Shown one piece after another: positions 30,739 through 42,330 of a stretch of 64,000 nt of DNA. Made by a program: the position numbers and the translations under genes. Every line of letters begins with the position of its first letter. Within the stretch, counting starts at the first letter, position 1. Origin of the DNA: Eutypella sp. D-1 (lineage: Eukaryota > Ascomycota > Sordariomycetes > Xylariales > Diatrypaceae); assembly GCA_023313575.1 (NCBI GenBank), contig JAJTTP010000010.1:1674001-1738000 (forward strand), given 5' to 3'. Under the pieces are notes generated by a model, which ran no database searches, was not told the DNA's origin, and worked only from the letters and a program-made list of their open reading frames with translations.

Positions 30739-33300
30739 TTAGACGAAGGGGTAGGGCGAGTCCGCCGTCAGAGGCGACATGAAGCCGTCCTCAGCGAAGA
30801 GCATCTCGAAGTCCGGGATCTCGCCGGTGGCCAGGAGCCGGAGGTCGCCGGTAGCGCCCCAGCGCCTCGGTTCCTGTTTCTCGAGGTGCTTGAAGAAGTC
30901 CGCGAAGTTGTCGTAGTGCGGGGCCGGCGACTCCTGCTGCTGCTGCTGTTGTTGATGCTGTTGCGGCCGGGGAAGGAGTTTCCGGGGGTGCTCGAGCACC
31001 GCCGTCGCGGGCGTCGGGGGGTAGCTTTGCGTCAGTGGGGGCACGGGCTGTTGCTGCGGCGAGCCTTGATATTGCCACGAATCGGCGTAGACGTCCGGAT
31101 TGGCGCCCTGCGTCGCCGGCGGGGGGCAGGGTGTTGTCCCGTTCGGATCGGGCCGCGCTGGCAATATGGGAGAGTTGATGGCAGTGAACGAAACAGTAGG
31201 GGTCGATCTCGCCGTCCTTGTCAAAGAAGGCGCAGTGTGTTCATCCGGCCCTACAGAGGAAGACCTCTCGATGGGACTGCCTCGTGACCGATCAGTGCGA
31301 TCGAGATGCCCATGTTCTTCCGGACGTAGAGGCCCGAAACCTTTCAGGGGTCCGGTCATGTGTTGGTATTCCTCGAGGCCAGCGCCGAACCCGCCCCTAC
31401 GGATGCCCAGTCTTGCCTTCTCACTCAACGCCTCCTTCTGCTTGGAAAACCGGTGGAAATCTTGTTTGATGTTCACAAAGTACTTGTCCATTTGCCGGAA
31501 GACCTCGACATAGGTGCCGGCCATACTCAGCCACGTGGACATCTTCTGGAGAGTCTGGTACGCCAAGGCGATCGGCCCGTGTTGTAGCGCTCCGGGATCC
31601 AGAGTGTCCGGCGAGGAATTCTGGCTGTCGAAATCGAGCATGTGCCTCTCGGTATCCATTTGGGGGAAGTGATAACTGTAGAGCCCCACGAACGAGGCGG
31701 TCCAGATAGCGAAGAGGACCAGGGTAGATTGCGGTAACCTGTCTTTCCGTTGACATATCTCGATCAGATCAACAATGTCTCTGGCGGGCTTGAAAACCTG
31801 CTCGGCACTTTGCCGCCAGAAGCCGGGTGGCGCATCCTCCTTGGGAAAAGTCGGGCGATCTAGAGGTCCTTCTGGTTCCTTGCAGAGAATCGGGACGAAA
31901 GGTATGTATTCTCGATGTAACATAATCTGACAGAGAGATCTGAGCATATGCAGCAACACGTAGACACTCGACGCCTGGTGGTTTTCGTGCTTGAAATAGT
32001 TGGATCGTGAAAACGTGAACGTATCTGGCAAATCCTCGTCAAAGATCTGAAGTCTCCTTGTTAGCTGATAGAATGTGGTGGTTTCATCCCACGGAGGCCG
32101 GTTATTCTGGGTCAGGCGGCCGCCTTTGGAACTGAATTTGGAGACATCGCCCCATATGTCAACTAGTTGTATGAATCGGCTCAGAACACTGTCGTCGTTG
32201 CCGAGGTGTCTCTGATCGTCGAGGAAGCCAGTCTGAACCTCCATGGCCAGGTCGAATTTGTCCTCGGAGCAGGGTAGTTGTATCTGGAGATCCTCCCGCT
32301 GGATCGCGATGACCCGTTCTTTGCCACATGCAAGCATGCGATCCAGAATGAAGCAGCTGAACATCGTCCGTCTGTTGGTTTCCTTCTCGAGCGCGACTTG
32401 AGACTGTTGAGAGGCGCCTTTCCCGGGATGGCCCTTAGGCCTTGCCTCTCGCTGATCCCGATCGCCGAATCCAAGACCAAGGTACTGCGCGAGCCTTATA
32501 GCGTTGCCAACACACATCCAAGCTCCTAACCCCCCGGTATCCTTCGTTGTCGCGCCCCACTCGTACATGCCGAGCATCAGCCATGCCTGAACTCTCGAGA
32601 CGGAGGCGGTCTTGAAAGCGGTTCGCAGGGGTCCAAGTGCTGTCGTGAGTATATCGGCATAATATTCTGACGCGGCGGCGGGATCGACATGCGTCTGCAT
32701 AGGGCGTGACCTTACGGGGCCAGCCTGGCCACTACACAGATGGGCAAGGTACTTTACGAGGTCGGGATGGAAACGGGCCGTGAGGGTAAGCACGCCCAAC
32801 AGTACGAAATTGAAGTCTGGGGAATCATCCTGTTGCGGGCTCCTGAATCTGCGACCCAGCTTCTCTTTCATGGTCGGTAAATGTAAGAAGGGCAATTCGG
32901 GCGCGAAGTGCAGCTTATAGAGGTCCAGCACCTGCTCCCACAAGTCTTCTGTGAGGAACGGGGCGGAGAGGACCTCCTCGGCGTAGGCAGTTACCCTCTC
33001 ATGATCCACCTTGGAGAGCTCGTCGAATCTCTTGGCCTTCTTCCTTTCCGAGCCGCCGTCACGTTCTTGCCGGACGCCAGAAGGTGGTTCTGATCGTTTC
33101 GGTGGGACAGAGCCCTCGTCCGTAGTCTTGAAGACACATTCCTTCCCCGTCTTGATACAGCTGTCGCAAGGGGCGCGACCGTTGTGATTCTCGCATTTGA
33201 TCTTGGACTTGCGACATCTTAAACAGGCGATACTAGATCGCATCGGGGGTCGTAACCTCATGGGGGGCTTCTTGGTCTGAAGAGGAGGGGCCATGGCCAT
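30739..33300 (-). CDS. Zn2Cys6 (fungal binuclear cluster) transcription factor
   Basis: An open frame of about 850 residues from the first in-frame ATG. The zinc cluster, close to the N-terminus, is ACLRCRKSKIKC then eight residues then CDSCIKTGKEC, spacing C-2-C-6-C-8-C-2-C-6-C. A basic linker (RKKAKRFDEL) and the fungal transcription-factor middle-homology domain follow, from ELPFLHLPTM through GLGAWMCVGNAIRLAQYLGL and NRRTMFSCFILDR. The last 250 residues are Ser/Pro/Gln-rich and end in a conserved-looking DLRLLATGEIPDFEMLFAED and MSPLTADSPYPFV. The frame stays open and protein-like upstream to about 33565 without any ATG (IRIQSILSPPD, GPPKRYADDILRPPTDAP), so a 5' exon is probably missing from this model. 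Target genes cannot be inferred. Confidence 0.87.
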   Translation of the reverse strand: MAMAPPLQTKKPPMRLRPPMRSSIACLRCRKSKIKCENHNGRAPCDSCIKTGKECVFKTTDEGSVPPKRSEPPSGVRQERDGGSERKKAKRFDELSKVDHERVTAYAEEVLSAPFLTEDLWEQVLDLYKLHFAPELPFLHLPTMKEKLGRRFRSPQQDDSPDFNFVLLGVLTLTARFHPDLVKYLAHLCSGQAGPVRSRPMQTHVDPAAASEYYADILTTALGPLRTAFKTASVSRVQAWLMLGMYEWGATTKDTGGLGAWMCVGNAIRLAQYLGLGFGDRDQREARPKGHPGKGASQQSQVALEKETNRRTMFSCFILDRMLACGKERVIAIQREDLQIQLPCSEDKFDLAMEVQTGFLDDQRHLGNDDSVLSRFIQLVDIWGDVSKFSSKGGRLTQNNRPPWDETTTFYQLTRRLQIFDEDLPDTFTFSRSNYFKHENHQASSVYVLLHMLRSLCQIMLHREYIPFVPILCKEPEGPLDRPTFPKEDAPPGFWRQSAEQVFKPARDIVDLIEICQRKDRLPQSTLVLFAIWTASFVGLYSYHFPQMDTERHMLDFDSQNSSPDTLDPGALQHGPIALAYQTLQKMSTWLSMAGTYVEVFRQMDKYFVNIKQDFHRFSKQKEALSEKARLGIRRGGFGAGLEEYQHMTGPLKGFGPLRPEEHGHLDRTDRSRGSPIERSSSVGPDEHTAPSLTRTARSTPTVSFTAINSPILPARPDPNGTTPCPPPATQGANPDVYADSWQYQGSPQQQPVPPLTQSYPPTPATAVLEHPRKLLPRPQQHQQQQQQQESPAPHYDNFADFFKHLEKQEPRRWGATGDLRLLATGEIPDFEMLFAEDGFMSPLTADSPYPFV

Positions 33301-34364
33301 CAGGGGTTTCCTCTCCTTGTCGACATAGTCCTCCAAGCCGCCCCCTGTGCCTCCCACCTGAGGTCTCTCTGTGATCGGCAGCTGCCTTTCAGAGGGCGCG
33401 GACGGATTCGGACGAATAACGGGGGCATCGGTGGGAGGGCGGAGGATATCGTCGGCGTATCTCTTGGGTGGACCCTGATGGGGGGTGTTTACCGATGCGT
33501 CATGGGTATCCGAAGGATCGGGAGGGGATAGGATGGACTGGATTCGAATTGGGGTGCTAATTGTGACGGCTTAGGGTCTGTTTTGACAACAGACCGGATC
33601 TGGTTAAAATTCCCAGGTAATAAGTGAGGGCCGTTTGAACCCTCTAATGAAGCACGAACACCAAGCTTCAAGATTTGCCTGTTATCGTTAAACAGGTCCC
33701 TATGATGGGGGGGGGGGACCACAGAGGGTGCGGGACCTTGCTCTCTCGCACGTGTTAGGGAGTGCACGTGTCTCTTCTTGTTGGAGGGGAGGGGCGGGGG
33801 AGTTGTTCTTTTCCTTTCTTTTCTCCTTTTTCCTTTTTCTTCTTATTTTCCTTTTTAGCCTTCCTAAATCCTTAGCTTTAGCTATTCATAAGAGGCACAG
33901 CACAGAAGTGAGGCACGGAGTGAGGCACAGAATGAGCGATCGCATAGGCGACAGGGGGGAATACAGAGATGACCTGTCGAATTTTATTGGGAGCGGCGAG
34001 AGAGAGGGAGCGTCCACCTATGCTGTTGTGACTTGTGACGATGTTTCTGGCAGGGTGTTACGGCATTCGATGGAGACTGCGCCTATCCGACGAGAGCTAA
34101 GGCTAGTGCTAGTTGATGGCCAGTTGATGATATACTATGATTACTGTATAAGTTGTTTTTGGTGGGGAAGGAGTTTTTAACGGGTGGAAAGAAGAAAAAA
34201 AGAAACCCGGAAGAAGAAGAAAAGAAAAAAAAAAAGACCAAGAATGTTTCTGACGCAGGTAGTCAGAATCGTGCGGGCTGTTGTGGCGCTTGGAACGTTT
34301 CTTGGTAAAAGAAGTTGTTGGTCCGGGGTGAAACTGCGTGTTTGCGTGTGCCTGCGTGGTAGTT

Positions 34365-34424
34365 GCGTATATCTGTGTATATGTCTGCGTATATTTCTGC
34401 GTATATGTCTGCGTATCTGTCTGC
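34365..34424 (+). repeat. 12-bp tandem repeat, five copies
   Basis: Five near-identical units of the form GTATATGTCTGC, non-coding. Confidence 0.85.
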
Positions 34425-37400
34425 GTAGGTGATTTTTGATGCAGGTGTTGCCTGTACTTAGTCTGTATGGGGGTATATACGCCGGCTAGTATAGTGCAGC
34501 AAACGGTTTGGCGCCGTGTTTAGGACAAATGCTCCCTTTTAACATGTAGGAATTCCCCTTTTCCAAGGCCCGGGGTTTATTTTCCTTCCCAATGTAATAA
34601 CGTGGATCTCTTGGTTGTTGACTGTTGGGTAACAAATCGAGTGTACCGATCCCTGGATGAGATGGGACGGGGGACCTTCAAATGCTGGATGTGAAATGCT
34701 GAAATGCTAATAAAAGCGAGAACGAAATCTCAACACTGGATGCTTGACTTTCTTGATTTTTCTTCTTCTTCTTCTTCTTGTCTGGAATAGGTCATGAGGA
34801 AGCTGAATGGCAAAAAGGGAGGGTTGGAGTTAAGATTGGGGTTTTCGGGTTTTTTTTCTTGTTATGTTGGAACCTTGGGAACTAATTTGGTATGAGATTG
34901 AACGGCACCCAAGGTAATGGGTAGGTAGCGTAGGATGGCGTAGTATAGCGTCGTATAGAGTAGGTATGGAGAGTAGTAGCAATGTAGTAATATAGAGATG
35001 TACTACTTATGTGCTATAGTAGCAACAACCAGCCAGAGTGGGCGGGAAGCGGGAGCGGGAGCGGTATTAGTGGAAGCGAGGGAGAAATTGGGGAGTGTCC
35101 AGGTGGGAACAATGATAGGTGATAGTAATAGTAGTAGTAGTTGTTGATAATAGATGGTGTGTTAAGTGTTAAATTAGTGGTGGTGGTGGTGGTAGTAGTG
35201 ACGAGGAAAGATTCTAGGGTGACAGAGTTGCCGTCATATTCACTCATCTAGATCCCAATCTATCCTGTTCTTTCATTCGTTCCGTTCGTTCGTTTGCTTG
35301 ATCATTCATCCGATAGATGAGATAGAATGAGATAGGTAGGTAGGAAGGATACGAGATGTAATGCTTCTTCGAAATGCCAAACTACACCTAGGTACGGGCA
35401 AGGTAAGTAAGGTAACTAACTACATGTACCTAGGTAGGCATGTAGAGGTAGGTTGTATCCGTCAGGACAGGTCTGTATATCCGTACCAGTCACCTCTCAA
35501 GGGCTGTATAATCGGGTATCAAAGTGTGCACGTGGTGGGTACCGATCAACGATCAACATGTAAGTGAGGTCCGCCGGTAGGTTCCAATGTAAGTGTACGA
35601 AGTAAAGTACCTAACTCTATAGAAGTACTAAAAATATACTACGGATGTATAGACACTTCCAATACTTGTAAGTAACCTGAAGTAGTATGTATGTCTACGG
35701 AGTGGTTTGGAAATAGAGAAAGCGTTCAGGTTACTTAGTTACAGTAAAGTACTATGTAAGTAGTAATTAATTATGAGAGACATTCCTAGCTTCTTAATCT
35801 AGGACCTCTCGTAGACCAAGGCGGGGCGGCACGGGGCTACGGGTTTGCCGGTTCGACGGGTTGGGCTGAAGACGGGCTGGTTAGCTTTAGTTACACTCTT
35901 CTCTGAAAAGTCTTCCACTTTTCTAGTATTCTTCTTCTTTGTTAAATTTGTTCATAACATACATAGAAGGAGACTCCCCATGCCCAATCCAAGCGAACCC
36001 AAGATTTGATGTTGGGTGTTGGGTTGGTAACCAAGTAACTAACTAGTATGTAACTGATAGGCCCGCGGACAAGGATAAGGGGAATGGAGGGGATCGAGTA
36101 GGGAGGGAGAGGGGAGCGGTTGTAGTGAGCAAGCAGTAAGTAGCCAGTACATAACTTGAGCTCTTATGTCTGCGAGTCTCTGCTGTTTCTGCGACTTGGT
36201 CAGCTTGCCTTGCCTTGCCCGCAACAACAACAACGTGTACCGATCTTATGTAGTAACTAGGTATGTCGACGACAACAAAACAACAAATGACCAACCTGGC
36301 AGTCCCCTGTAGAACCTCCCAGGTTTAAGCGTGCCCAGGTGTTTAGCGCAGCTTTACCGGGGCGCATCCAAGGTCCCGCAAGGGCCAACCAACTAACAAG
36401 TATAAACTCCCCGGCCCAACTCCTCCTTTCCTGGCTCGGTCTAGGCAGTGAGAACTATCTACTTGGTGTGTTGCTGAAGTAAATCATCCATGTCAGGTAC
36501 TGGCACGGACACTTTGGGTCCATTAAATCGTAGGTACAAAGTGCCTCGAAGTTGTTGCCGCAACATGGATAGAAACGAACTAAAGAGAAAACGGTATAGT
36601 GATTAGAAAATACAAGCATGGATGATTAACTTGCCCATCACACATAGTAGGGTTGATTGTACCTAAACTACCCCGGACGGACGACGCGCGGGCGGATCGG
36701 GTAGTGAAAAGGAACCCTTGGCCGTACATAGGTTGGGAAAGCCACCCGACCCAGAAGCGTCTACCGGCTAGCCATGCCAACTACATAAGATATGTATGCG
36801 GTTAGGGGGGGCTGGCTCCATGAGGATTGCTCGTGGATGCAACACATGCGGAATTATGCGAGGTATCGTGAGCTACGTATGCTGTGGTCAAACACTATTG
36901 TTGACAGGGACATCCCATCTAAATCTAGAAAATCAACTTATGAGTAGGTACCTTAAGTATGTCACCTCGATTGCTTCGCACGAATATGCGTTAATTATAA
37001 GTGATACGTATACTGCTTTGTGTATTGTCGTAAGTAGTATTGGGAGGATCTCGTTACTACCCACCCAACTACGGCCTACATCGTTGTTAAGTATAGAGAG
37101 GTATGTGACAATTTCGTAATATATCGAAAGCTGAGTTACGTCTTCGAAGGAATCTGCAGTTAGGAATATATCGCGGGAGGACCCTTATCCCCGGTTAAGA
37201 GATACGCGCCGTCCATCCCTTTCAACCCTCCACCATTCAGAAGACGAGGGGAGGGGTAGATGGGCTGGCAGGCTGGCAGGCTAGATGGGGTTCCAGGTGG
37301 ATTAGCTCTACTGTGTAGGACTCAGGTAGTAGTATGTAGTTAGTGGGTGTTAGCTGTAGGTTGGTCGTACCCGCCGACAGGAGTACCCGTCTGTGAATAT

Positions 37401-38869
37401 ATGTGAATACGGACCGAAGATGCAAGGACAGAATACCACACCAGGAAACAGGCGCATACAACTCAAACTCGTCCCACCGGTGTGGAGCGGACCATAGGTA
37501 GGAAGAAGTTTATACTTAGTATGTAAATTATCTACCATGCCGCATGCACATACCACCCCTGGGATACCGGGGGGAGGGCCTCAGAAATGTTCCAGCATCT
37601 AGCTGTAGTACGTCCTACATCCATACTAGGTACATATATTTGCGTCGCATGCTCAGGCGGCTGGCTATGTACCTGGGTAGGTACCTCAGCCGGAGTATAC
37701 TTAGGTACATATGTAAATCTAAGGGACGGGAACGGGGCGCGTGCAGGCCAGGGCGGCAATAACCGCTATACATAGACCCGGGACCCCTTTCGAGAACGAA
37801 ATTAACCCGGCCAGTTAGACGACCCGAGCAGTAGTGTAGAGTTACCTAGTACATAGGCACCTAACACTGGGTAAGGTTGCGCTTTCAACCCCCCTCTCCT
37901 CCTCACCCCCACATGCACACATACAAGCAAAAAAAGTTGTACAGTACAGGAAGTAGTCATACCTATAACAAAAAACAACCTTGGAAAAGAAGTGACGCCA
38001 GTCTAACTCTAGGGTTTGCATGCTGAAGTCGCATTCCGTATGGCCCGAGTAACTCCGTGCATATTCCTAACATGGGGGATGGGGGATCAAATGGCACACA
38101 TGTGCATACATACATACCTACATATGTAATGTAATGTATATGTGTCCTCCCCTTCTCGAGCGGCAGCCGAGACAACTTGATAAATATGATCGGGACCCTA
38201 TCACGAGGGGGGATCAGAAGAGATCAGTGCATGCAAAGAAAATAGAGAAAGGGAAGAGGGAGAAAATAAGAGGGGAAGAAAGGAGAGAAGATCATATAGA
38301 CCAACCAACCAACCACCACCACTACTACCACCACCACCAAGTGCAACAACAGCGTAGCGTCGCATTCTCCAGGCTGCGGGTCACACATAGTAAGTCGACA
38401 ACAATAACAACAACCCCTCCCCCGGACCGCTCGCCCTTGTCCAATAGGAAGCTAGAAACATGCTTTCGGCCGTTCCCTCTCCCGGCACGCAGAGGTCGAA
38501 CCACGAAGCAGGGCCGAAACGGGGGTTATCCCGTTCTGCCTGGTTTGCCCACCTCTTCCCCTCCCCTAAAAAGGCCCGTCTTGGGGACCGCCGCACCCGC
38601 ACTCAAATCGAGTCAACTCTACTGCTCGACTCGGCGAATCCTGGCGTCCTTCCTCGACGGCTGTCGCACAGCGTTTTATGGCGCGCAGCGGGCATTTTAT
38701 ATATCCTGGAGTGAGGGGAGGGCGCAGAGCGGGGAGAGAGAGTGTGGGAAACCGGGCGGGGGGTTTGCCCGCTCCCGTCTCTACATCAAAAAAAGATCAA
38801 CCGGCGGGCTATATACACATATAGGCACAAAATACTTTTTTCATGTACACTTCAATCGACCTTCCTACC

Positions 38870-38887
38870 TACCTACCTAGGTAGGTA
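38870..38887. repeat. Perfect 18-bp palindrome TACCTACCTAGGTAGGTA
   Basis: Perfect inverted repeat centred on CCTAGG. It is the longest clear example of a motif family that recurs in many intergenic regions of the window. Confidence 0.9.
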
Positions 38888-41800
38888 CCTACGTAATGGA
38901 TGAGGAAATCGTCCTACGACCTATGTATCTCCGTCTTTCGGACATAATATCTTTCGTATAGCGGCTGCGGACGGGCCACCGAAGCACTGGCAACGTCCAC
39001 AAGGCTCTTCTCGAACCAATTGGTCGGTATCACGGGAGGGTGTGAGGGGTGAATGGAACGAGGGGGTCCCCTAATAATGGAACCTGTTTGCCAAATTATT
39101 AGATACTTACTTGGGATACCTACGCCCGTATTGCAGACCCTTAACTATACGATATATACGATGGGGGAAACATCTATCGAGTTACATACATATGTATATC
39201 TAATATGTATGTAGGTAGGTAGGGATCCGGTTAGGTAAGGAAGTAGGGTAGGTGGGGGGATGGGGGGTCGAGGTTGGAAAGGATGACGGACGGGGGGGGG
39301 ACCCTCATGGTAAAGCCGATGGCTGCAGTCCTGATGCCCCCAAATTGCCGATTCGAGATCTGCGCTTTCTCGGGCCTGGGGGCACGCACGAGCGAGGAGC
39401 CCGCCGAGCCGTGGTTATATCCCGTGCATCATCCCTGCTGCAAGGTTTGCGGATAGGGTATGACATGACAACTGTGACTGGGACTTTTTTCGAGGCCCGG
39501 CCAGAACAACGACCTCACACATCAACACACATCTATAGTATCTATCGGACAGTCAGGGTATCCCATCCTGCTGCCCATCCATACAACCGTCACTCATCGC
39601 GCCTCTACCTGGGTTTAGTTATCGGGTCCATCCAGCCGCGAATGCGGCTTACATCACTATGTCGAGGGGAAGAAGCAAAGAATGGGGGTCAAGTGTTATA
39701 TAAAGTCCAGGGCTCTGCACCCCCACCGAACCACGCAACCACGATCCCGGCGGGAGAGTGCAGGAGCCGTGACGTAGCCATCTACGAAATCGGAACGCCA
39801 TTTTTTCTGCCTTTGGTCTCGTACAGGTCCGGGGGAAGGGGGGAACATGCCATCACGCCTGTTACACAAGGAGGAACTCAGATTTTACTACACCGCGGCA
39901 ATCTCTGTGGCCCAGACCGGTGAAGGAAAGTAAGTGATGGGTTCCCTGCAGCCCGGTCTTTGAACGACATACGTACTCAAAGTACAAGTACCTTGCCTAC
40001 GCAAGCTGCCCACGCACCCGGTCAATGTATATAATGAATGCACCAAGAGTTTGCTTCTTTTTGTTTTCTTTCCTGTATGTTTTCATCAACGGATGCATAC
40101 GTGTCTGCTTCCTTACTGCACGCTCGAGCGAGCTGTAGAAATCCCCAACCAGGGATTATGCTGGAGAGGGACGAAATCGACGGTGGCAGCAAACGTATGC
40201 ATATGTACAGATGTTTCACACATACTTACCTATGTAGGTATGTATGTATTTACCTACAGAGAAGACAACATCCTCTTCACACATATTTCCTACCGCGTAA
40301 ACCTACACCTGCCTCCCGGATTGTCCAAGGTTAGGAGGTAGGTAATTTGGGTAGTAGCGATAAAATTAGGCGAAGGGCCGGAGTTCCGCAGCACCTGCAG
40401 ATCTATCTACCCATTCCATCCCGCCATCTAAAATATCCCGGCGACCGCCCGATCACTCACTCTCCTACTCCCGCCCGAACGACCTACTAATACTTGTAGG
40501 CTATCTGCATGGAAGAGGGAAACAAGAGGACGGAGGGAGGGGAAGGGGGAAGAGGGAGAGAACTTTCTTCGGGACCTCAAGGGACTTCTCGGGGAGCTGG
40601 GGGGGGGAGGCAAACCGCCCTTGCTTCCATCCAATTAACTACAAGACTACCTGCCCAACTTATGTCTCGATGTACCTACCTAAGTAGGTATGTATGTGGT
40701 GATAGGTACTACATACACGGCGACAAATATCGCGTTGCTTCGTCCTATAAGATCGACAAATCTCGGGCCATGCCCCTCGGGATGAGTAACAAGTCGGATG
40801 CAGCCGAATGGTGCACAATAAGTTATCCGTACAGTGCAGCCGATGGTGGACCACCACTTTCCCCTATCTCCAGGGCTAGGTCCCACCCAGCCTTGGAACT
40901 ACTTGAAAGTTCCAGGCAAGCCAGCCAGGTTCCCTCCCTCCAAGCCCAAGTATCTAGGTATCTATTGCTTCTATGCCCACTCTTGCCACTCTTTCGATAC
41001 CTAAGGATACGTAGTGATTGTGGCGCAGCGCCCGAATCTCAACTTCTGAATTCGCATTCCACACTAACCCCCCTTTCTTGGCGAAAATTACCCCTCGTTG
41101 ACCTCCTCCTCCTCCTTTCACGGGGCTGCTGTTAGTTGATTAGTGTTCACAGCTTGCATGGCTTTTCAAGGCGGGCGGGTATTTCTCAAGCCGTGATTTT
41201 CGGCGCCATCGCTATTATTTACGGTGCAACAATTAAAGATGGCTATCAGCTTCCTTTTGTCTGCCTAGGTAGGGTACATATGTAACTTTAAAGTTAACCG
41301 TAGCATCGGGATAAGTCAAGTGAGGTCTCTTGGGTCCTAAGACCTATGGAATAGTGGAAGTGGATCCATATTGGCCTCGCAAAATCCCACTGGTATGGTA
41401 CTTAGCCAGGTACGATAAAAAAAAAGGTTATAATTAGTTCCAAGATTGGGTACCTATCCATTTCGTGTATACTCCGTACATATGGAAAGTCATCTATATG
41501 GATAGAGTTTTAAGGTTGTTATTAGTTGGCAGTAGTAGGCAGTTATAACTTGATAACTAATAATAATTTCACCGGAGCGACCTCTAAGGGCTCCATCCAG
41601 CACGGACTAGTCTAAATCACATGTTCCCACTTGGTGGCGATTAGTTACAACAGTTTCCGGGAACCAATGACGTCGCGCGAGAGGCCTCTCGCGGGTGGTC
41701 ATCCATAAAAACTGTACCAGACAACAAGCGCCCTTAAGCGCTCGGGGACGTTGGTTAGTGGTGATTAGGATTGTGACAAGCAAGGAAGTCACAAAGAAAG

Positions 41801-42330
41801 ACCGCGACTGTCTTTTATCAAAAATAGAAAACACAAAAAAATTATTTTGGGGGTTCTTCTTTCATATTTACAACTCCTAACGTTAAGGAGGAACTTTTTA
41901 CCTGCCTTCGTACAAGCAAAAAAGCAAAGACCGTCATCTCTTTAACAGGCAGACCCTCTGGCACTAGGGGTGCCAACAATTACCAGTCGCTCATCGTCCC
42001 AGATACTGGGATACTGATACTGATACGTCCATACGTCCCCTCTTAAGCGCCGCTGCATAACGTCACAGACCCCCCCAAGCCCCCCTCCCCCCCTCCTGAA
42101 ACCCGCGACACGTTTCGCGACATAACGCAGGGCAGCAACTCCCGTCTACACTCAAACAAAAATAGAAACAAAGCTTGTCATTGAACTTACCTACCGGCAG
42201 CTTACTTAACTTAATTACCTGCATAATCGACCCCAACCGGCGCAAAAGCAAGAGTTATCTTCTCATCTACATATCTTGATATTCTAAACAGCGCAATACT
42301 CGTGGTGCTGTTATCTATTCTATTATAAAG

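Larger units (their letters stand above)
33301..42330. other. Nine-kilobase gene-poor region
   Basis: The part next to the Zn2Cys6 gene (to about 33565) is probably its N-terminal coding extension, and a purine-rich tract at 34180-34240 may mark its promoter. Beyond that I find only repeats: a 12-bp tandem repeat (34365-34424), GTA/GTG-rich DNA near 35120-35195, and many TACCTAGGTA-like motifs (for example 35388-35460, 37660-37710, 38866-38892, 39205-39222, 40225-40260, 40671-40695). Open frames at 38134-38880, 39252-39923 and 40509-41135 have no family resemblance, contain low-complexity stretches and start in repeat DNA. I regard them as chance. Confidence 0.6.

Noticed and set aside
34365..34424. 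Possible CRISPR-like array
   Set aside because: Contiguous tandem repeat without spacers in a eukaryotic genome.
38134..38880. Open frame of 248 codons in the gene desert
   Set aside because: His/Lys/Arg-rich low complexity, overlaps simple repeats and a palindrome, no recognisable domain.
39252..39923. Open frame of 223 codons
   Set aside because: Begins in repeat DNA, composition of random translation, no family resemblance, no splice context.
40509..41135. Open frame of 208 codons
   Set aside because: Runs through TACCTA repeats and ends in Leu/Ser low complexity; no domain.
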